This document shows, in pieces, positions 16,412 to 23,993 of a DNA stretch of 64,000 nt. The first letter of the stretch is position 1. Each line of letters starts with the position of its first letter. Location: contig JBCCHJ010000023.1 in the NCBI GenBank assembly GCA_039028795.1, positions 1-64,000 on the forward strand. The letters run 5' to 3'. The notes under the pieces were generated by a model that saw only the letters and a program-made list of their open reading frames with translations, did no database searches and was not told the DNA's origin. Position numbers and translations under genes: made by a program. The DNA is from Thermohalobaculum sp039028795 (GTDB lineage: Bacteria; Pseudomonadota; Alphaproteobacteria; Rhodobacterales; Rhodobacteraceae).

Positions 16412-17584
16412 ATGACCCGCGCAGAGGCGATCGCACAGGCAGAGGCGCTTTGGGAAAAGACCAAGCGCATCGCAGGACAGGCTGCTGCGAAAGGTTCAGC
16501 TGGTGCAGCAGAACTTCGTCAACGCAGCGGTCCCATCCTTCGCCAGACGGTGACGCGCGCATCGCAGTTGTTGGATGCCGATCTTACAAAACGCAAACCA
16601 GCGGCTGTTGAGCCCCGGGATAACGGGACGGCGCCAGTTCAGATTACCGCCTTTGATCTCCCTCCCTTGGCGGAGCCCCGCGAGGACGTTGCAGCGGTCA
16701 TCACCGAGCTTTCCAAAGCTTTGATCGGACAAGACCGCACCACCCGCTTGGCATTGTGCTGCTATCTATCCGGTGGGCATTTGCTGTTGGACGGTGCGCC
16801 TGGGCTGGGAAAAACGACATTGGCCCGGGCCCTGGCCGCCGTCACCGGGCGCAGTCTGAGACGTATTCAATTCACCGCGGACCTGATGCCAGGGGACGTG
16901 CTGGGCGTCCCGGTTTATGATCAGGACACTGCAACTTTCGTTCTGCACAAAGGTCCGATTTTCAGTGAATTTATCCTAGCCGACGAAGTGAACCGTGCGC
17001 CGCCGCGTGCGCAAAGCGCCTTGTTGGAAGCCATGGAAGAACGCCGCGTCACCATCGACGGCGATACAATGGACCTTCCAGAAGGCTTCTTTGTTGTAGC
17101 GACACAAAATCCAATTGGCCAAATCGGGGCGTTTCCTCTGCCGGAAAGCCAACTGGACAGATTCCTGATGCGCTTGGATTTCATGCACCCAGGCCGGGCC
17201 GATGAGAGATCAGTACTTCAAACCGGCGATACGCGCCTGACCGTTGATCAACTTCAACCCGTAGCTGGGACAATGGTTTCGAAGGCACGGTCCGACATTA
17301 ATGGGATTGATGTGCCGGACCGTGTCCTGACCTATCTGCAAGATCTGATCGACACATCCCGCGATCCATCGCGCTTTCGTGTCGGACTATCGGTGCGCGC
17401 AGGGCTTGGTGTTCTTTCCGCCGCGAAAACGTGGGCCTGGATGCATCAACGCAACTGGATTGAGCATGACGATCTGCAGACCATCTTTGGCCCGGTCGCC
17501 GATCATCGGCTGGTGGCCTTGGACAGCGCGGCCTCGCGGGGTCGGCTTTCCGATAGCATCCTTTCTTCCGTTCACGTGATTTGA
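16412..17584 (+). CDS. MoxR-family AAA+ ATPase
   Basis: The 390-residue protein has a 75-90-residue N-terminal extension of alanine/arginine-rich helix, not usual in MoxR proteins, before the AAA+ core. Walker A is GAPGLGKT at residues 128-135 and Walker B ends in Asp191-Glu192 (FILADEVNRAPP). The sensor region is VVATQNPIGQIGAFPLPESQLDRF. MoxR ATPases act as chaperones, usually with DUF58/VWA partners. Here the DUF58 gene begins 6 bases downstream, followed by a transglutaminase-like gene, the common three-gene arrangement. The cassette sits inside the secretion locus. Confidence 0.9.
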   Translation: MTRAEAIAQAEALWEKTKRIAGQAAAKGSAGAAELRQRSGPILRQTVTRASQLLDADLTKRKPAAVEPRDNGTAPVQITAFDLPPLAEPREDVAAVITELSKALIGQDRTTRLALCCYLSGGHLLLDGAPGLGKTTLARALAAVTGRSLRRIQFTADLMPGDVLGVPVYDQDTATFVLHKGPIFSEFILADEVNRAPPRAQSALLEAMEERRVTIDGDTMDLPEGFFVVATQNPIGQIGAFPLPESQLDRFLMRLDFMHPGRADERSVLQTGDTRLTVDQLQPVAGTMVSKARSDINGIDVPDRVLTYLQDLIDTSRDPSRFRVGLSVRAGLGVLSAAKTWAWMHQRNWIEHDDLQTIFGPVADHRLVALDSAASRGRLSDSILSSVHVI

Positions 17585-17590
17585 AGTCAA

Positions 17591-18457
17591 ATGGCACGGG
17601 TCACTCGGCGGATCACTGCACGGGGTTGGATGGTTCTGGCCTCCAGCGTCGGGCTTTTTTTTGTGGCTGTGCACTTCAGCAACAATCTGATCTTTCTGAT
17701 GGCGTTTTTCTGCATCAGCCTTGTTGTCATGGCAATGGTCACAACGTGGTCCAAGCTGCGCGGCGTAACGGTGCGGCTGATCCCACCTGAAATGGCACCT
17801 GTCGGCGGACAGTTGAAGGTAGCGTTTCGAGTAGAGGGTTCTGATCAGATGCAGGACATGCGAGTGATCGGCGTAGGTCTCGAAGCGCAAAGCACCACCA
17901 GCACCCGGATTTTGATCGCTCAGATCTCGACCGAAGTCCGGGGCGTGCACCGTTTTCAGAATCTCTCCGTTTGTGCAGTGGACGCGTTCGGTCTCTTTCA
18001 GGCAGCGCGAATGCTGGATTCATCCGAATGTCCCGAGGTCATGGACTTAGCCATCTATCCCACTCCCGATTGGGCCGCGCCAGCGCCCGCTGCACAAAGC
18101 GAAAACCCTGCTGGATCAGGCACGGATCGCGGCGAGTTCGCCGGGCTGAGACCGCACAGGTCGGGGGACGCGCTTGCGGATGTGTCGTGGCGGGCCACGG
18201 CCCGACACGGGCGATTGGTGGTAAAGGAATACGACAGCCGAACTGCCCAGAATGCCCGGCAGTTTGAATGGTCCTCGGTATCAGCGCGTGGCGTAGAACA
18301 AGCGCTGTCGGGATTGTCGGCGGCAGTTCTGACAGCTCTGCGCGATGGGGTTCCGACAGGTCTGAAACTGCCGGGCGAAACGGTACAAGCTGGCACCGGT
18401 CCGGCACATCGCAACCGTTTGTTGTTGGCACTGGCCAGATTCAAGTCTGCACAGTGA
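17591..18457 (+). CDS. DUF58 domain protein
   Basis: The 288-residue protein has two adjacent membrane segments at about 14-58 (GWMVLASSVGLFFVAVHF, then LIFLMAFFCISLVVMAMV). The DUF58 domain is marked by GTDRGEFAGLRPHRSGDALADVSWRATARHGRLVVKEYD, the diagnostic R-x-Y/H-x-x-G-D...D-W-x-x-x-A-R region. DUF58 proteins have a VWA-like fold and pair with MoxR ATPases at the inner membrane. The gene overlaps the next one by 4 bases (GTGA). The domain is shorter at the C-terminus than in many homologues, and a full MIDAS motif is not evident. Confidence 0.88.
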   Translation: MARVTRRITARGWMVLASSVGLFFVAVHFSNNLIFLMAFFCISLVVMAMVTTWSKLRGVTVRLIPPEMAPVGGQLKVAFRVEGSDQMQDMRVIGVGLEAQSTTSTRILIAQISTEVRGVHRFQNLSVCAVDAFGLFQAARMLDSSECPEVMDLAIYPTPDWAAPAPAAQSENPAGSGTDRGEFAGLRPHRSGDALADVSWRATARHGRLVVKEYDSRTAQNARQFEWSSVSARGVEQALSGLSAAVLTALRDGVPTGLKLPGETVQAGTGPAHRNRLLLALARFKSAQ

Positions 18458-20520
18458 TCGATTCGACCTCAAAGATCTCGCTGCCCGCGGTTTTGGCTTA
18501 TGTCAGTCTGCTCCATATTGGACATCTTCCAGCGGTTTCGATTGTGCTTCTTTTCGTGGCCGCAGCGGCGTCGTTTCTGCTGGCCCGCATGCTGCAGGGA
18601 CGCAGGCTGATGCTGGCCTCGACGTGCGCCGCTCTCGTCGCTGTTGCGATCTTGCTCAGCACAATGGAATGGCGCAGTGGTGATACCATCGTCTCGCTGT
18701 TCCTGATTGCCGGGTGGTTAAAGATGGCCGAGTTGCAATCAGAGCGAGACGGTTTGCTGGTTTGGTTCTGCGGGCTTTGGGGTCTGGCGATGGCGGCGCT
18801 TTGGCAAAGCCCCGGTCTATCGCTGCTTACCCTGCCGATTGGCCTTGGTATTCTGACCTGGGCGTTGGCAGGATTAACCAATATTCGCCCACGACCAATG
18901 CGAACGCTGAAAGGCGCTGCGATCGCTTTGCCCCTGACAGCGTTGTTGTTCGTTTTCACACCCCGGATCACCGGAGACCTCGGTGTCCTCAGCTTCGCCC
19001 TCGGCATCCCGCTGATAATCGAAACTCAAGCGGAAAAAGAGCGCGATCCCATGCAGGACGGTCTTGCAATGGGGGATCTCGCAACGCGATCAAAGAATGA
19101 TCTGCGCGTTCTGGTGGCCACGTTCTTTGGCGGATCGGGCAAGTTTCATAACGGCCCCCCGCTATTGGGTGACATCTATTGGCGCGGCCCGGTGCTTTGG
19201 ACCTTTGAAGAGGGCAATTGGCGCGGGCGTGACGGATGGGAGAAACGAACCAGCCGAATGAAGGGCAAGATCACCCACAAGACGCTGGATGCTGAGTTGC
19301 GGGAGACCGGCAAGATTTCCGTCTATGATGTGACTTTGTTTCCGCATCGCGGTCATTGGCTGTATGCAATGGATTTCCCAGCGGCGGTGCCGCCTTCCAG
19401 CTTCATCACGCGCGACTATCAGCTTCAGAATCTGAATCCAGTACGGGAAATACTGACTTATCCGATGATGTCCTTTCTGGACTACCGTGCCGGACATTCT
19501 CTGGATGACGAAACAAGGGCCCTGGCGTTGCAATACCCACTCGCCGAAAACCCGCGGACATTGGCGCTTGGACAGCAATTGCGCGACAAGAATCAGACGC
19601 CGGTCGATACCGCACGGGCAGGTATGGCAATCCTCGCAGAGGGTTACAAATACGACAAACGCTTCACCGGATATGACGCAAATGACGCTGTCGATGCATT
19701 CCTGTTCGATCGCCGCGAAGGTTATGCCAGTCACTTTGCAACGGCATATGTCCTGTTAATGCGCGCCGCCGGCATACCAGCCCGTTTGATCGTCGGATAT
19801 CGTGGCGGCATCCATCTTGGCCTGACCAATCGGGTGTATGTTTTGGAGAACCATGCCCATGCCTGGGCCGAGATTTGGCTGGATGACTATGGCTGGGTTC
19901 GTATGGATCCCGCCGCGGGCTTTGCTAAGTCGGCGGACAAGGAAATCGACGGCTGGGGCCTGGCCGATGCTTTGGGCCAACCAGAACAGCAGCCGGACCA
20001 ACCCTCGCAATTGCAGGACGAAGGGTTGGAGGCGGCAGACCCGTCGCGACTGCGCGCCGCCAAACCTGTTTCCGCCCCGGAGGATGATCGGTCTTGGTGG
20101 GAACGATGGATCACAGATTTCAAAAGTGGCGAGCAGATCGGCTTGCTGCAATCGATCAATCTGAAGGCCCATTGGCAAAACCTGATCTGGGTGGCGATTG
20201 GTCTAATCGCAATTGGCACGCTGGTAACCTTTGGCTTCCGGAAGCTTCTCGAAACGCGTGCTGATCGAAGGTTGCCGGATATCGTTAAAGTTGAGCGCTG
20301 GGCATGTCACCAGTTGGCGAAGCTAGGTTCCCGCCGCCGGCCAACGGAAGGGTTGCGCAGTTACCTGACCCGCATCGAGGACAAGCTCGAATTCAACCGC
20401 GATTCATGGTCTGCGCTGACGTCAGAGCTTTGCACCGCTGTCTATCAAAAGGGAACGATCAGGGATGACTTCAAATCCAGGTGGGCAACGCTTGTAAATA
20501 TGGCGCTTAGCGCTGAATGA
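18454..20520 (+). CDS. Transglutaminase-like membrane protein lacking the catalytic cysteine (TgpA-type)
   Basis: The start is taken as GTG 18454, overlapping the DUF58 stop by 4 bases; the frame extends further upstream inside DUF58. The product is 688 residues. About six N-terminal membrane helices (residues 8-190) precede a periplasmic transglutaminase-like domain, and a last helix lies near 565-585. In this family the nucleophile region reads G-[FY]-C-x-H-[FY]-A. Here it reads GYASHFATAYVLLMRAAGIPA, with Ala425 (GCC at 19726) in the cysteine position. The expected His469 (HAHAW) and Asp485 (RMDP) remain. The protein is therefore probably catalytically dead as a transglutaminase, or the chemistry differs. 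It completes the MoxR-DUF58-transglutaminase cassette. Confidence 0.88.
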   Translation: MIDSTSKISLPAVLAYVSLLHIGHLPAVSIVLLFVAAAASFLLARMLQGRRLMLASTCAALVAVAILLSTMEWRSGDTIVSLFLIAGWLKMAELQSERDGLLVWFCGLWGLAMAALWQSPGLSLLTLPIGLGILTWALAGLTNIRPRPMRTLKGAAIALPLTALLFVFTPRITGDLGVLSFALGIPLIIETQAEKERDPMQDGLAMGDLATRSKNDLRVLVATFFGGSGKFHNGPPLLGDIYWRGPVLWTFEEGNWRGRDGWEKRTSRMKGKITHKTLDAELRETGKISVYDVTLFPHRGHWLYAMDFPAAVPPSSFITRDYQLQNLNPVREILTYPMMSFLDYRAGHSLDDETRALALQYPLAENPRTLALGQQLRDKNQTPVDTARAGMAILAEGYKYDKRFTGYDANDAVDAFLFDRREGYASHFATAYVLLMRAAGIPARLIVGYRGGIHLGLTNRVYVLENHAHAWAEIWLDDYGWVRMDPAAGFAKSADKEIDGWGLADALGQPEQQPDQPSQLQDEGLEAADPSRLRAAKPVSAPEDDRSWWERWITDFKSGEQIGLLQSINLKAHWQNLIWVAIGLIAIGTLVTFGFRKLLETRADRRLPDIVKVERWACHQLAKLGSRRRPTEGLRSYLTRIEDKLEFNRDSWSALTSELCTAVYQKGTIRDDFKSRWATLVNMALSAE

Positions 20521-20532
20521 CTGTGCGTCAAG

Positions 20533-20544
20533 GCAATATATTGC
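20533..20544. promoter_or_regulatory. Perfect 12-base palindrome upstream of the pseudopilin genes
   Basis: GCAATATATTGC is self-complementary. It lies 13 bases after the transglutaminase stop and about 290 bases before the first pseudopilin. It could be a binding site for a dimeric regulator of the pseudopilin operon; no cognate protein is identifiable. Confidence 0.35.
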
Positions 20545-20664
20545 AAAGTCTGAACCAATTTGACCCATATGTTTTGCGTGATTTACTTTGACTCGTCATT
20601 AGTAGTTTGTTAGCAAATTTCGCGTCGCGAGCCATCCTTCCAGCCGCGCGACGAAACCCGGACT

Positions 20665-20739
20665 ACCGGTGTCTACGGCCCCAAGGCGGAGAGGTGTGAA
20701 ACCCTCGTACGGGTCGCAAAGACGACAGGCAGACACCGG
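20665..20739 (+). ncRNA. Candidate structured leader RNA, c-di-GMP-I (GEMM)-like riboswitch
   Basis: A perfect closing stem, CCGGTGTCT (20665-20673) and AGACACCGG (20731-20739), surrounds a compact element. Inside it are GTGAAACCC, a 6-base loop and GGGTCGCAAAGAC (around 20695-20722). The AAACC...GGGNCGCAAAG pattern is the conserved core of GEMM-I riboswitches, with one change (GGGT for GGGA). The loop is not a clear GNRA tetraloop, so family membership is tentative. It ends about 92 bases before the first pseudopilin ATG, a good position for controlling that operon. The stem and core are visible in the sequence; the ligand is inferred. Confidence 0.45.
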
Positions 20740-20831
20740 GGATTGGCGTAATGCCTTCCAAACTGACACCAGGAGTTTCCGCGGGGGGAATCCGGTCGTC
20801 TGATCAATCGAAAGATGAATCGGAGTCTCAC

Positions 20832-21755
20832 ATGACACAACGTCATATTCGCCGCGAACAAGGCGGTTTTACACTACTCGAACTGCTTGTCGTCGTCGGC
20901 ATCATGGCTGCCGTCGCCGGTACCGCTACTCTTGCCCTGCAAGACACAACCGCACGTGCTTCGGCTGCTGCCCACGTCCTGATGATGGACGAATTGAATG
21001 AAGGCACTCGGACATTCCGCGTTCTGAACGGCAACCAATACCCGAACAACTTTGACTCGCTCTTGGCAACAGACACGCCTGGAGACGCCACCGCTGCCGT
21101 TCAGTTCAGCAATCTTGGGGGTGCAAACGCGGGTAGCTCCTACAATGAAGCAGAAGGCGACCTCGGTCTCTTTGCACTAACCGCTGGACTCGTTGGCGTC
21201 CTGAACGACATTGGCATCACCGAACTTCAGTACGTCGACACAAGTCTGGACCCAGCGGACGATGGTACCTGCGCAGACGTGCAAGCCCTGATCAACTCAC
21301 GTGGCAACGCGGTTGTGGCGGGCAACCTTTTCCTTACGCCAGCAGCGAATGGATGCGGGTTTGCTGCAACTATAGCCGCTGGTGACCAGATCTTGCTTTG
21401 GGCTGGCGGTGAAGAACGCGTCACCGGGCAACCGGTTGAAACTGGTATCGTCGAATATGATGGAACGAACCTGGCCAGCGCGACAAGCACGGCATTCATG
21501 GTTGTTGGTTTCGGTACCGCATCGACCTTGTTCGATGGTAACACGCTGGGCGGAATGACCTCGGTTCCAGTGTATCGCCACGTTGCTCAGGACCAGTACA
21601 ATCGCATGCTGGGCCTCTTCGAAATCGGCACCTTTGACGGCGCAGGCGGCATCACTCCAGTTGATCAGGTTTCGATCGTGACCGTCATCGATAGCGCTGG
21701 CGACACCAAGGAAGAAGAACTGGGTGAGTGGGACGGAACCCGTAACACGATCTAA
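20832..21755 (+). CDS. Type II secretion/type IV pilin-like prepilin (long pseudopilin)
   Basis: The start at 20832 has CGGAG upstream; a longer frame from 20751 would translate the leader RNA. The 307-residue product has a prepilin leader MTQRHIRREQGG followed by FTLLELLVVVGIMAAVAGTATLAL. That gives the peptidase site G|F, Glu at mature position 5 and the N-terminal methylated-helix segment. It is much longer than a normal major pseudopilin (about 140 residues). Two cysteine pairs may form disulfides. It is followed by a strong hairpin and a second prepilin. It is likely the first and perhaps most abundant pilin-like subunit of this machine. Confidence 0.85.
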   Translation: MTQRHIRREQGGFTLLELLVVVGIMAAVAGTATLALQDTTARASAAAHVLMMDELNEGTRTFRVLNGNQYPNNFDSLLATDTPGDATAAVQFSNLGGANAGSSYNEAEGDLGLFALTAGLVGVLNDIGITELQYVDTSLDPADDGTCADVQALINSRGNAVVAGNLFLTPAANGCGFAATIAAGDQILLWAGGEERVTGQPVETGIVEYDGTNLASATSTAFMVVGFGTASTLFDGNTLGGMTSVPVYRHVAQDQYNRMLGLFEIGTFDGAGGITPVDQVSIVTVIDSAGDTKEEELGEWDGTRNTI

Positions 21756-21780
21756 GCCCGGCTTGATCTCTTGAACCTTG

Positions 21781-21804
21781 GCCGAGCCGGTATTCCGGCT
21801 CGGC
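21781..21804 (+). terminator. Intercistronic hairpin after the first pseudopilin
   Basis: A perfect 10-base stem, GCCGAGCCGG (21781-21790) and CCGGCTCGGC (21795-21804), has a TATT loop and is followed by TTCTTGG. It lies 25 bases after the pseudopilin stop. A partial terminator here would raise the first pilin relative to the rest of the operon. Confidence 0.6.
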
Positions 21805-21828
21805 TTCTTGGCTGAAACGGATATAGCC

Positions 21829-22512
21829 ATGAAGCGTCGTAACCTAAGGACCGATCAGCGCGGGCTCACCTTGATTGAGGTTCTGGTCGTGCTTGGCATC
21901 ATCGCCGCAGTTGCGGGGATCGGTATCCAGGTCTTGAACGGCGTTAACGATGATACCGAAGAAAGCCTGGTCCGCGTTGAGATGCGCGAAGTTACATCAG
22001 CCATTCAACGATTTCGCCGTGACACTGGATACTGGCCCAAGCAAGGGCCGTTCGACGGTGCCGACACGAATGATCCCGACCTCGCCGAACCTGCGAACCT
22101 CGCTCAGTTGTTCTTGCAGCCACAGACTTCTTTAAACGCCGATATCCTGACATTCGATGTGCCTAGCGGCACGGGTTGGAACGGGCCGTATCTGGCTGAA
22201 CTGGACGCTTTGAATGTCCGGGTTGGCGATGACATGGACGCATCGGGCACTGGTGATCCGACGGCGGGGACAGAAGTCGTTGTGCGCGGAATCGGAGACC
22301 CGTTCCAGGCTGCTCCGGTCGGGACTGTATTCGAGTGGATAAACGGCGCGGGCGTGCAAACGGCACAACTTGGTCGCCCTTACTTTTACTTCATTGATGG
22401 CTCGAACGTGACGGGCTGCGCCGCGCCATGCCTGGTCAGTGCCGGGCCAGATGGCCAATACAACGCTGGTGGTGGTGACGACATTGTCGTGAACATCGGC
22501 GCACTGAACTGA
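21829..22512 (+). CDS. gspG: GspG-like pseudopilin
   Basis: From ATG 21829 the 227-residue product has the prepilin leader MKRRNLRTDQRG, then LTLIEVLVVLGIIAAVAGIGIQVL (cleavage G|L, Glu at +5). The next helix, EMREVTSAIQRFRRDTGYWPKQGPFD, is close to the GspG pattern in which a major pseudopilin helix leads to a Y-P-x-x-x-G-L loop. Later GTGWNGPYLAE and FYFIDGSNV resemble the GspG segments W-x-GPY and Y. The protein is longer than classical GspG. Calcium-site residues typical of GspG are not assigned. It follows the hairpin and precedes a membrane-anchored unknown protein. Confidence 0.82.
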   Translation: MKRRNLRTDQRGLTLIEVLVVLGIIAAVAGIGIQVLNGVNDDTEESLVRVEMREVTSAIQRFRRDTGYWPKQGPFDGADTNDPDLAEPANLAQLFLQPQTSLNADILTFDVPSGTGWNGPYLAELDALNVRVGDDMDASGTGDPTAGTEVVVRGIGDPFQAAPVGTVFEWINGAGVQTAQLGRPYFYFIDGSNVTGCAAPCLVSAGPDGQYNAGGGDDIVVNIGALN

Positions 22513-22528
22513 AGGAACGGAGACGGAG

Positions 22529-23038
22529 ATGAAAAAGGCCATCTTGATCGTAATTCTGGTCATCTGCGGGGCGATAGCCGCCTACACGTTCTATGAATCC
22601 TGGCGCTTGCAGGACCCCGCCTATCAACGCGAACGAACCCTTAATACCGGCATGCTGGATGTGCCGTTGGATCAACGCCGGGTCGTCAATTTGGATCAGT
22701 TCATGGCCCAGACACGACCCCGCAAAGAAGGCACGCGCGAGATTGTTAGGCCCGACGGCATACAGTTTGTCGCCGCGATCAAAGCGGTTCCCGAGAAAAT
22801 CGAAGTAAAGTATGTATATAAAGCATTCGAGATCATGGAAGTTAATCCGCTTCCCAATGTGAACCACCAGATGTTCCTGGAGACCAGCGGCGGCGAAATT
22901 TACGCAGTCTACGTCTGGGATGATGCGGTCGATGCTATGAACGCCGCGGGCGTCACAGGATCGCAGATCCAATTTGCCGGCTTCCACGTTTACACACGGG
23001 CCAAAGGTCCGGCGATCATTGTGGACGCCGTGATCTGA
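22529..23038 (+). CDS. Membrane-anchored protein of unknown function within the pseudopilin operon
   Basis: The 169-residue product has a single N-terminal membrane helix (KAILIVILVICGAIAAYTF, residues 3-21) and a periplasmic domain of about 145 residues. It lacks the prepilin cleavage motif. The domain begins SWRLQDPAYQRERTLNTGM and ends FAGFHVYTRAKGPAIIVDAVI; no family recognised. GGAACGGAG lies before the ATG, 16 bases after the GspG-like stop, and the next pseudopilin starts 1 base after its stop. That tight packing argues for a structural or assembly role in the pseudopilus or platform. Confidence 0.7.
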   Translation: MKKAILIVILVICGAIAAYTFYESWRLQDPAYQRERTLNTGMLDVPLDQRRVVNLDQFMAQTRPRKEGTREIVRPDGIQFVAAIKAVPEKIEVKYVYKAFEIMEVNPLPNVNHQMFLETSGGEIYAVYVWDDAVDAMNAAGVTGSQIQFAGFHVYTRAKGPAIIVDAVI

Positions 23039-23039
23039 T

Positions 23040-23984
23040 ATGGCATTGCGGTTCCACAGTGCGGTTCGCAAGGCACAGGCAGGCTTCAGTCTGCTAGAGG
23101 TTTTGGTGGTCGTCGCGATCCTATCAGCGGCCGCATATGTTGCCTTAGATTCTGTGGATCATGACACTGGACAATTGCGCTTTGATATCACCGAACGCCG
23201 CCTGGAGGCCATCCGCCGGGGAATAGTCGGCGAACCAGGTTTAAGCGTGAACGGAACGCCGGTGGTGTCCGGCTACGTCGCCGATGTGGGGCAGCTTCCG
23301 CCGTGCCTGTTTGCACTGTTGGTACAATCAGCCGACTGCAATGGCGACGGCACCGCCGAGATCAACCCACCAGCCTTTGCCAATGTCGGTGGTTTGGCGT
23401 TCGGCTGGCGCGGACCGTATCTGGAAATCCAGGTGAACGGCTTTTTCGATAGTTGGGGAAACACTGGCGACTCCACGACAGACTACGGATGGACGGTTGC
23501 TGCGACGGCGACAACATTCAATGTATCTTCCTTAGGGCGCGACCGCGCCGCCGGCGGCACCGCGGACTATGATGCTGATCGCCCCATGAACGCTGTTAAT
23601 CTGGCAGACTTCACGGTCAATCTGGCGGTGACGACAATCACCGCAGAGATTACGGAAACCAATGGTGCTGCACGGAATGTCTGCCTGGGGCTGCGCGTTC
23701 CTGATCCGAATGATGAATCAAACTGGATCCTTGTCTCTGGGTCGCCGGTAGTTAACGTTGCCGCCAACACCACCGTGACCCAGGGTTTCTCGGCAGCGCA
23801 GGCAATCACTATGGGAGCCCGTAACTTCATCATTTATGACGAGGATGATGCGACAGTGTCCAACTGTGCGGTCAATGCTGGGCAAGAGGCGGCGTTTCTA
23901 ACGAACGGCGCAATCTTATTTTCGCGCAGTCTGATGTTCGTCCCTCGGACAACACCTTCAGCGAATATTGCTTTGACATTGTAG
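23040..23984 (+). CDS. Minor pseudopilin-like protein
   Basis: The 314-residue product starts with a leader (MALRFHSAVRKAQAG), then FSLLEVLVVVAILSAAAYVAL (cleavage G|F, Glu at +5), a classic prepilin N-terminus. The mature domain is large. Near residue 145 it contains FGWRGPYLEIQVNGFFDSWGN, similar to the W-x-GPY...D-x-W-G loop of GspG/GspH-type pseudopilins. A second half rich in threonine and short strands follows, with ITAEITETNGAARNVCLGLRV. It probably contributes to the pseudopilus tip or shaft. The start lies 1 base after the previous stop, so translation is coupled. Confidence 0.8.
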   Translation: MALRFHSAVRKAQAGFSLLEVLVVVAILSAAAYVALDSVDHDTGQLRFDITERRLEAIRRGIVGEPGLSVNGTPVVSGYVADVGQLPPCLFALLVQSADCNGDGTAEINPPAFANVGGLAFGWRGPYLEIQVNGFFDSWGNTGDSTTDYGWTVAATATTFNVSSLGRDRAAGGTADYDADRPMNAVNLADFTVNLAVTTITAEITETNGAARNVCLGLRVPDPNDESNWILVSGSPVVNVAANTTVTQGFSAAQAITMGARNFIIYDEDDATVSNCAVNAGQEAAFLTNGAILFSRSLMFVPRTTPSANIALTL

Positions 23985-23993
23985 TGTGATCTC

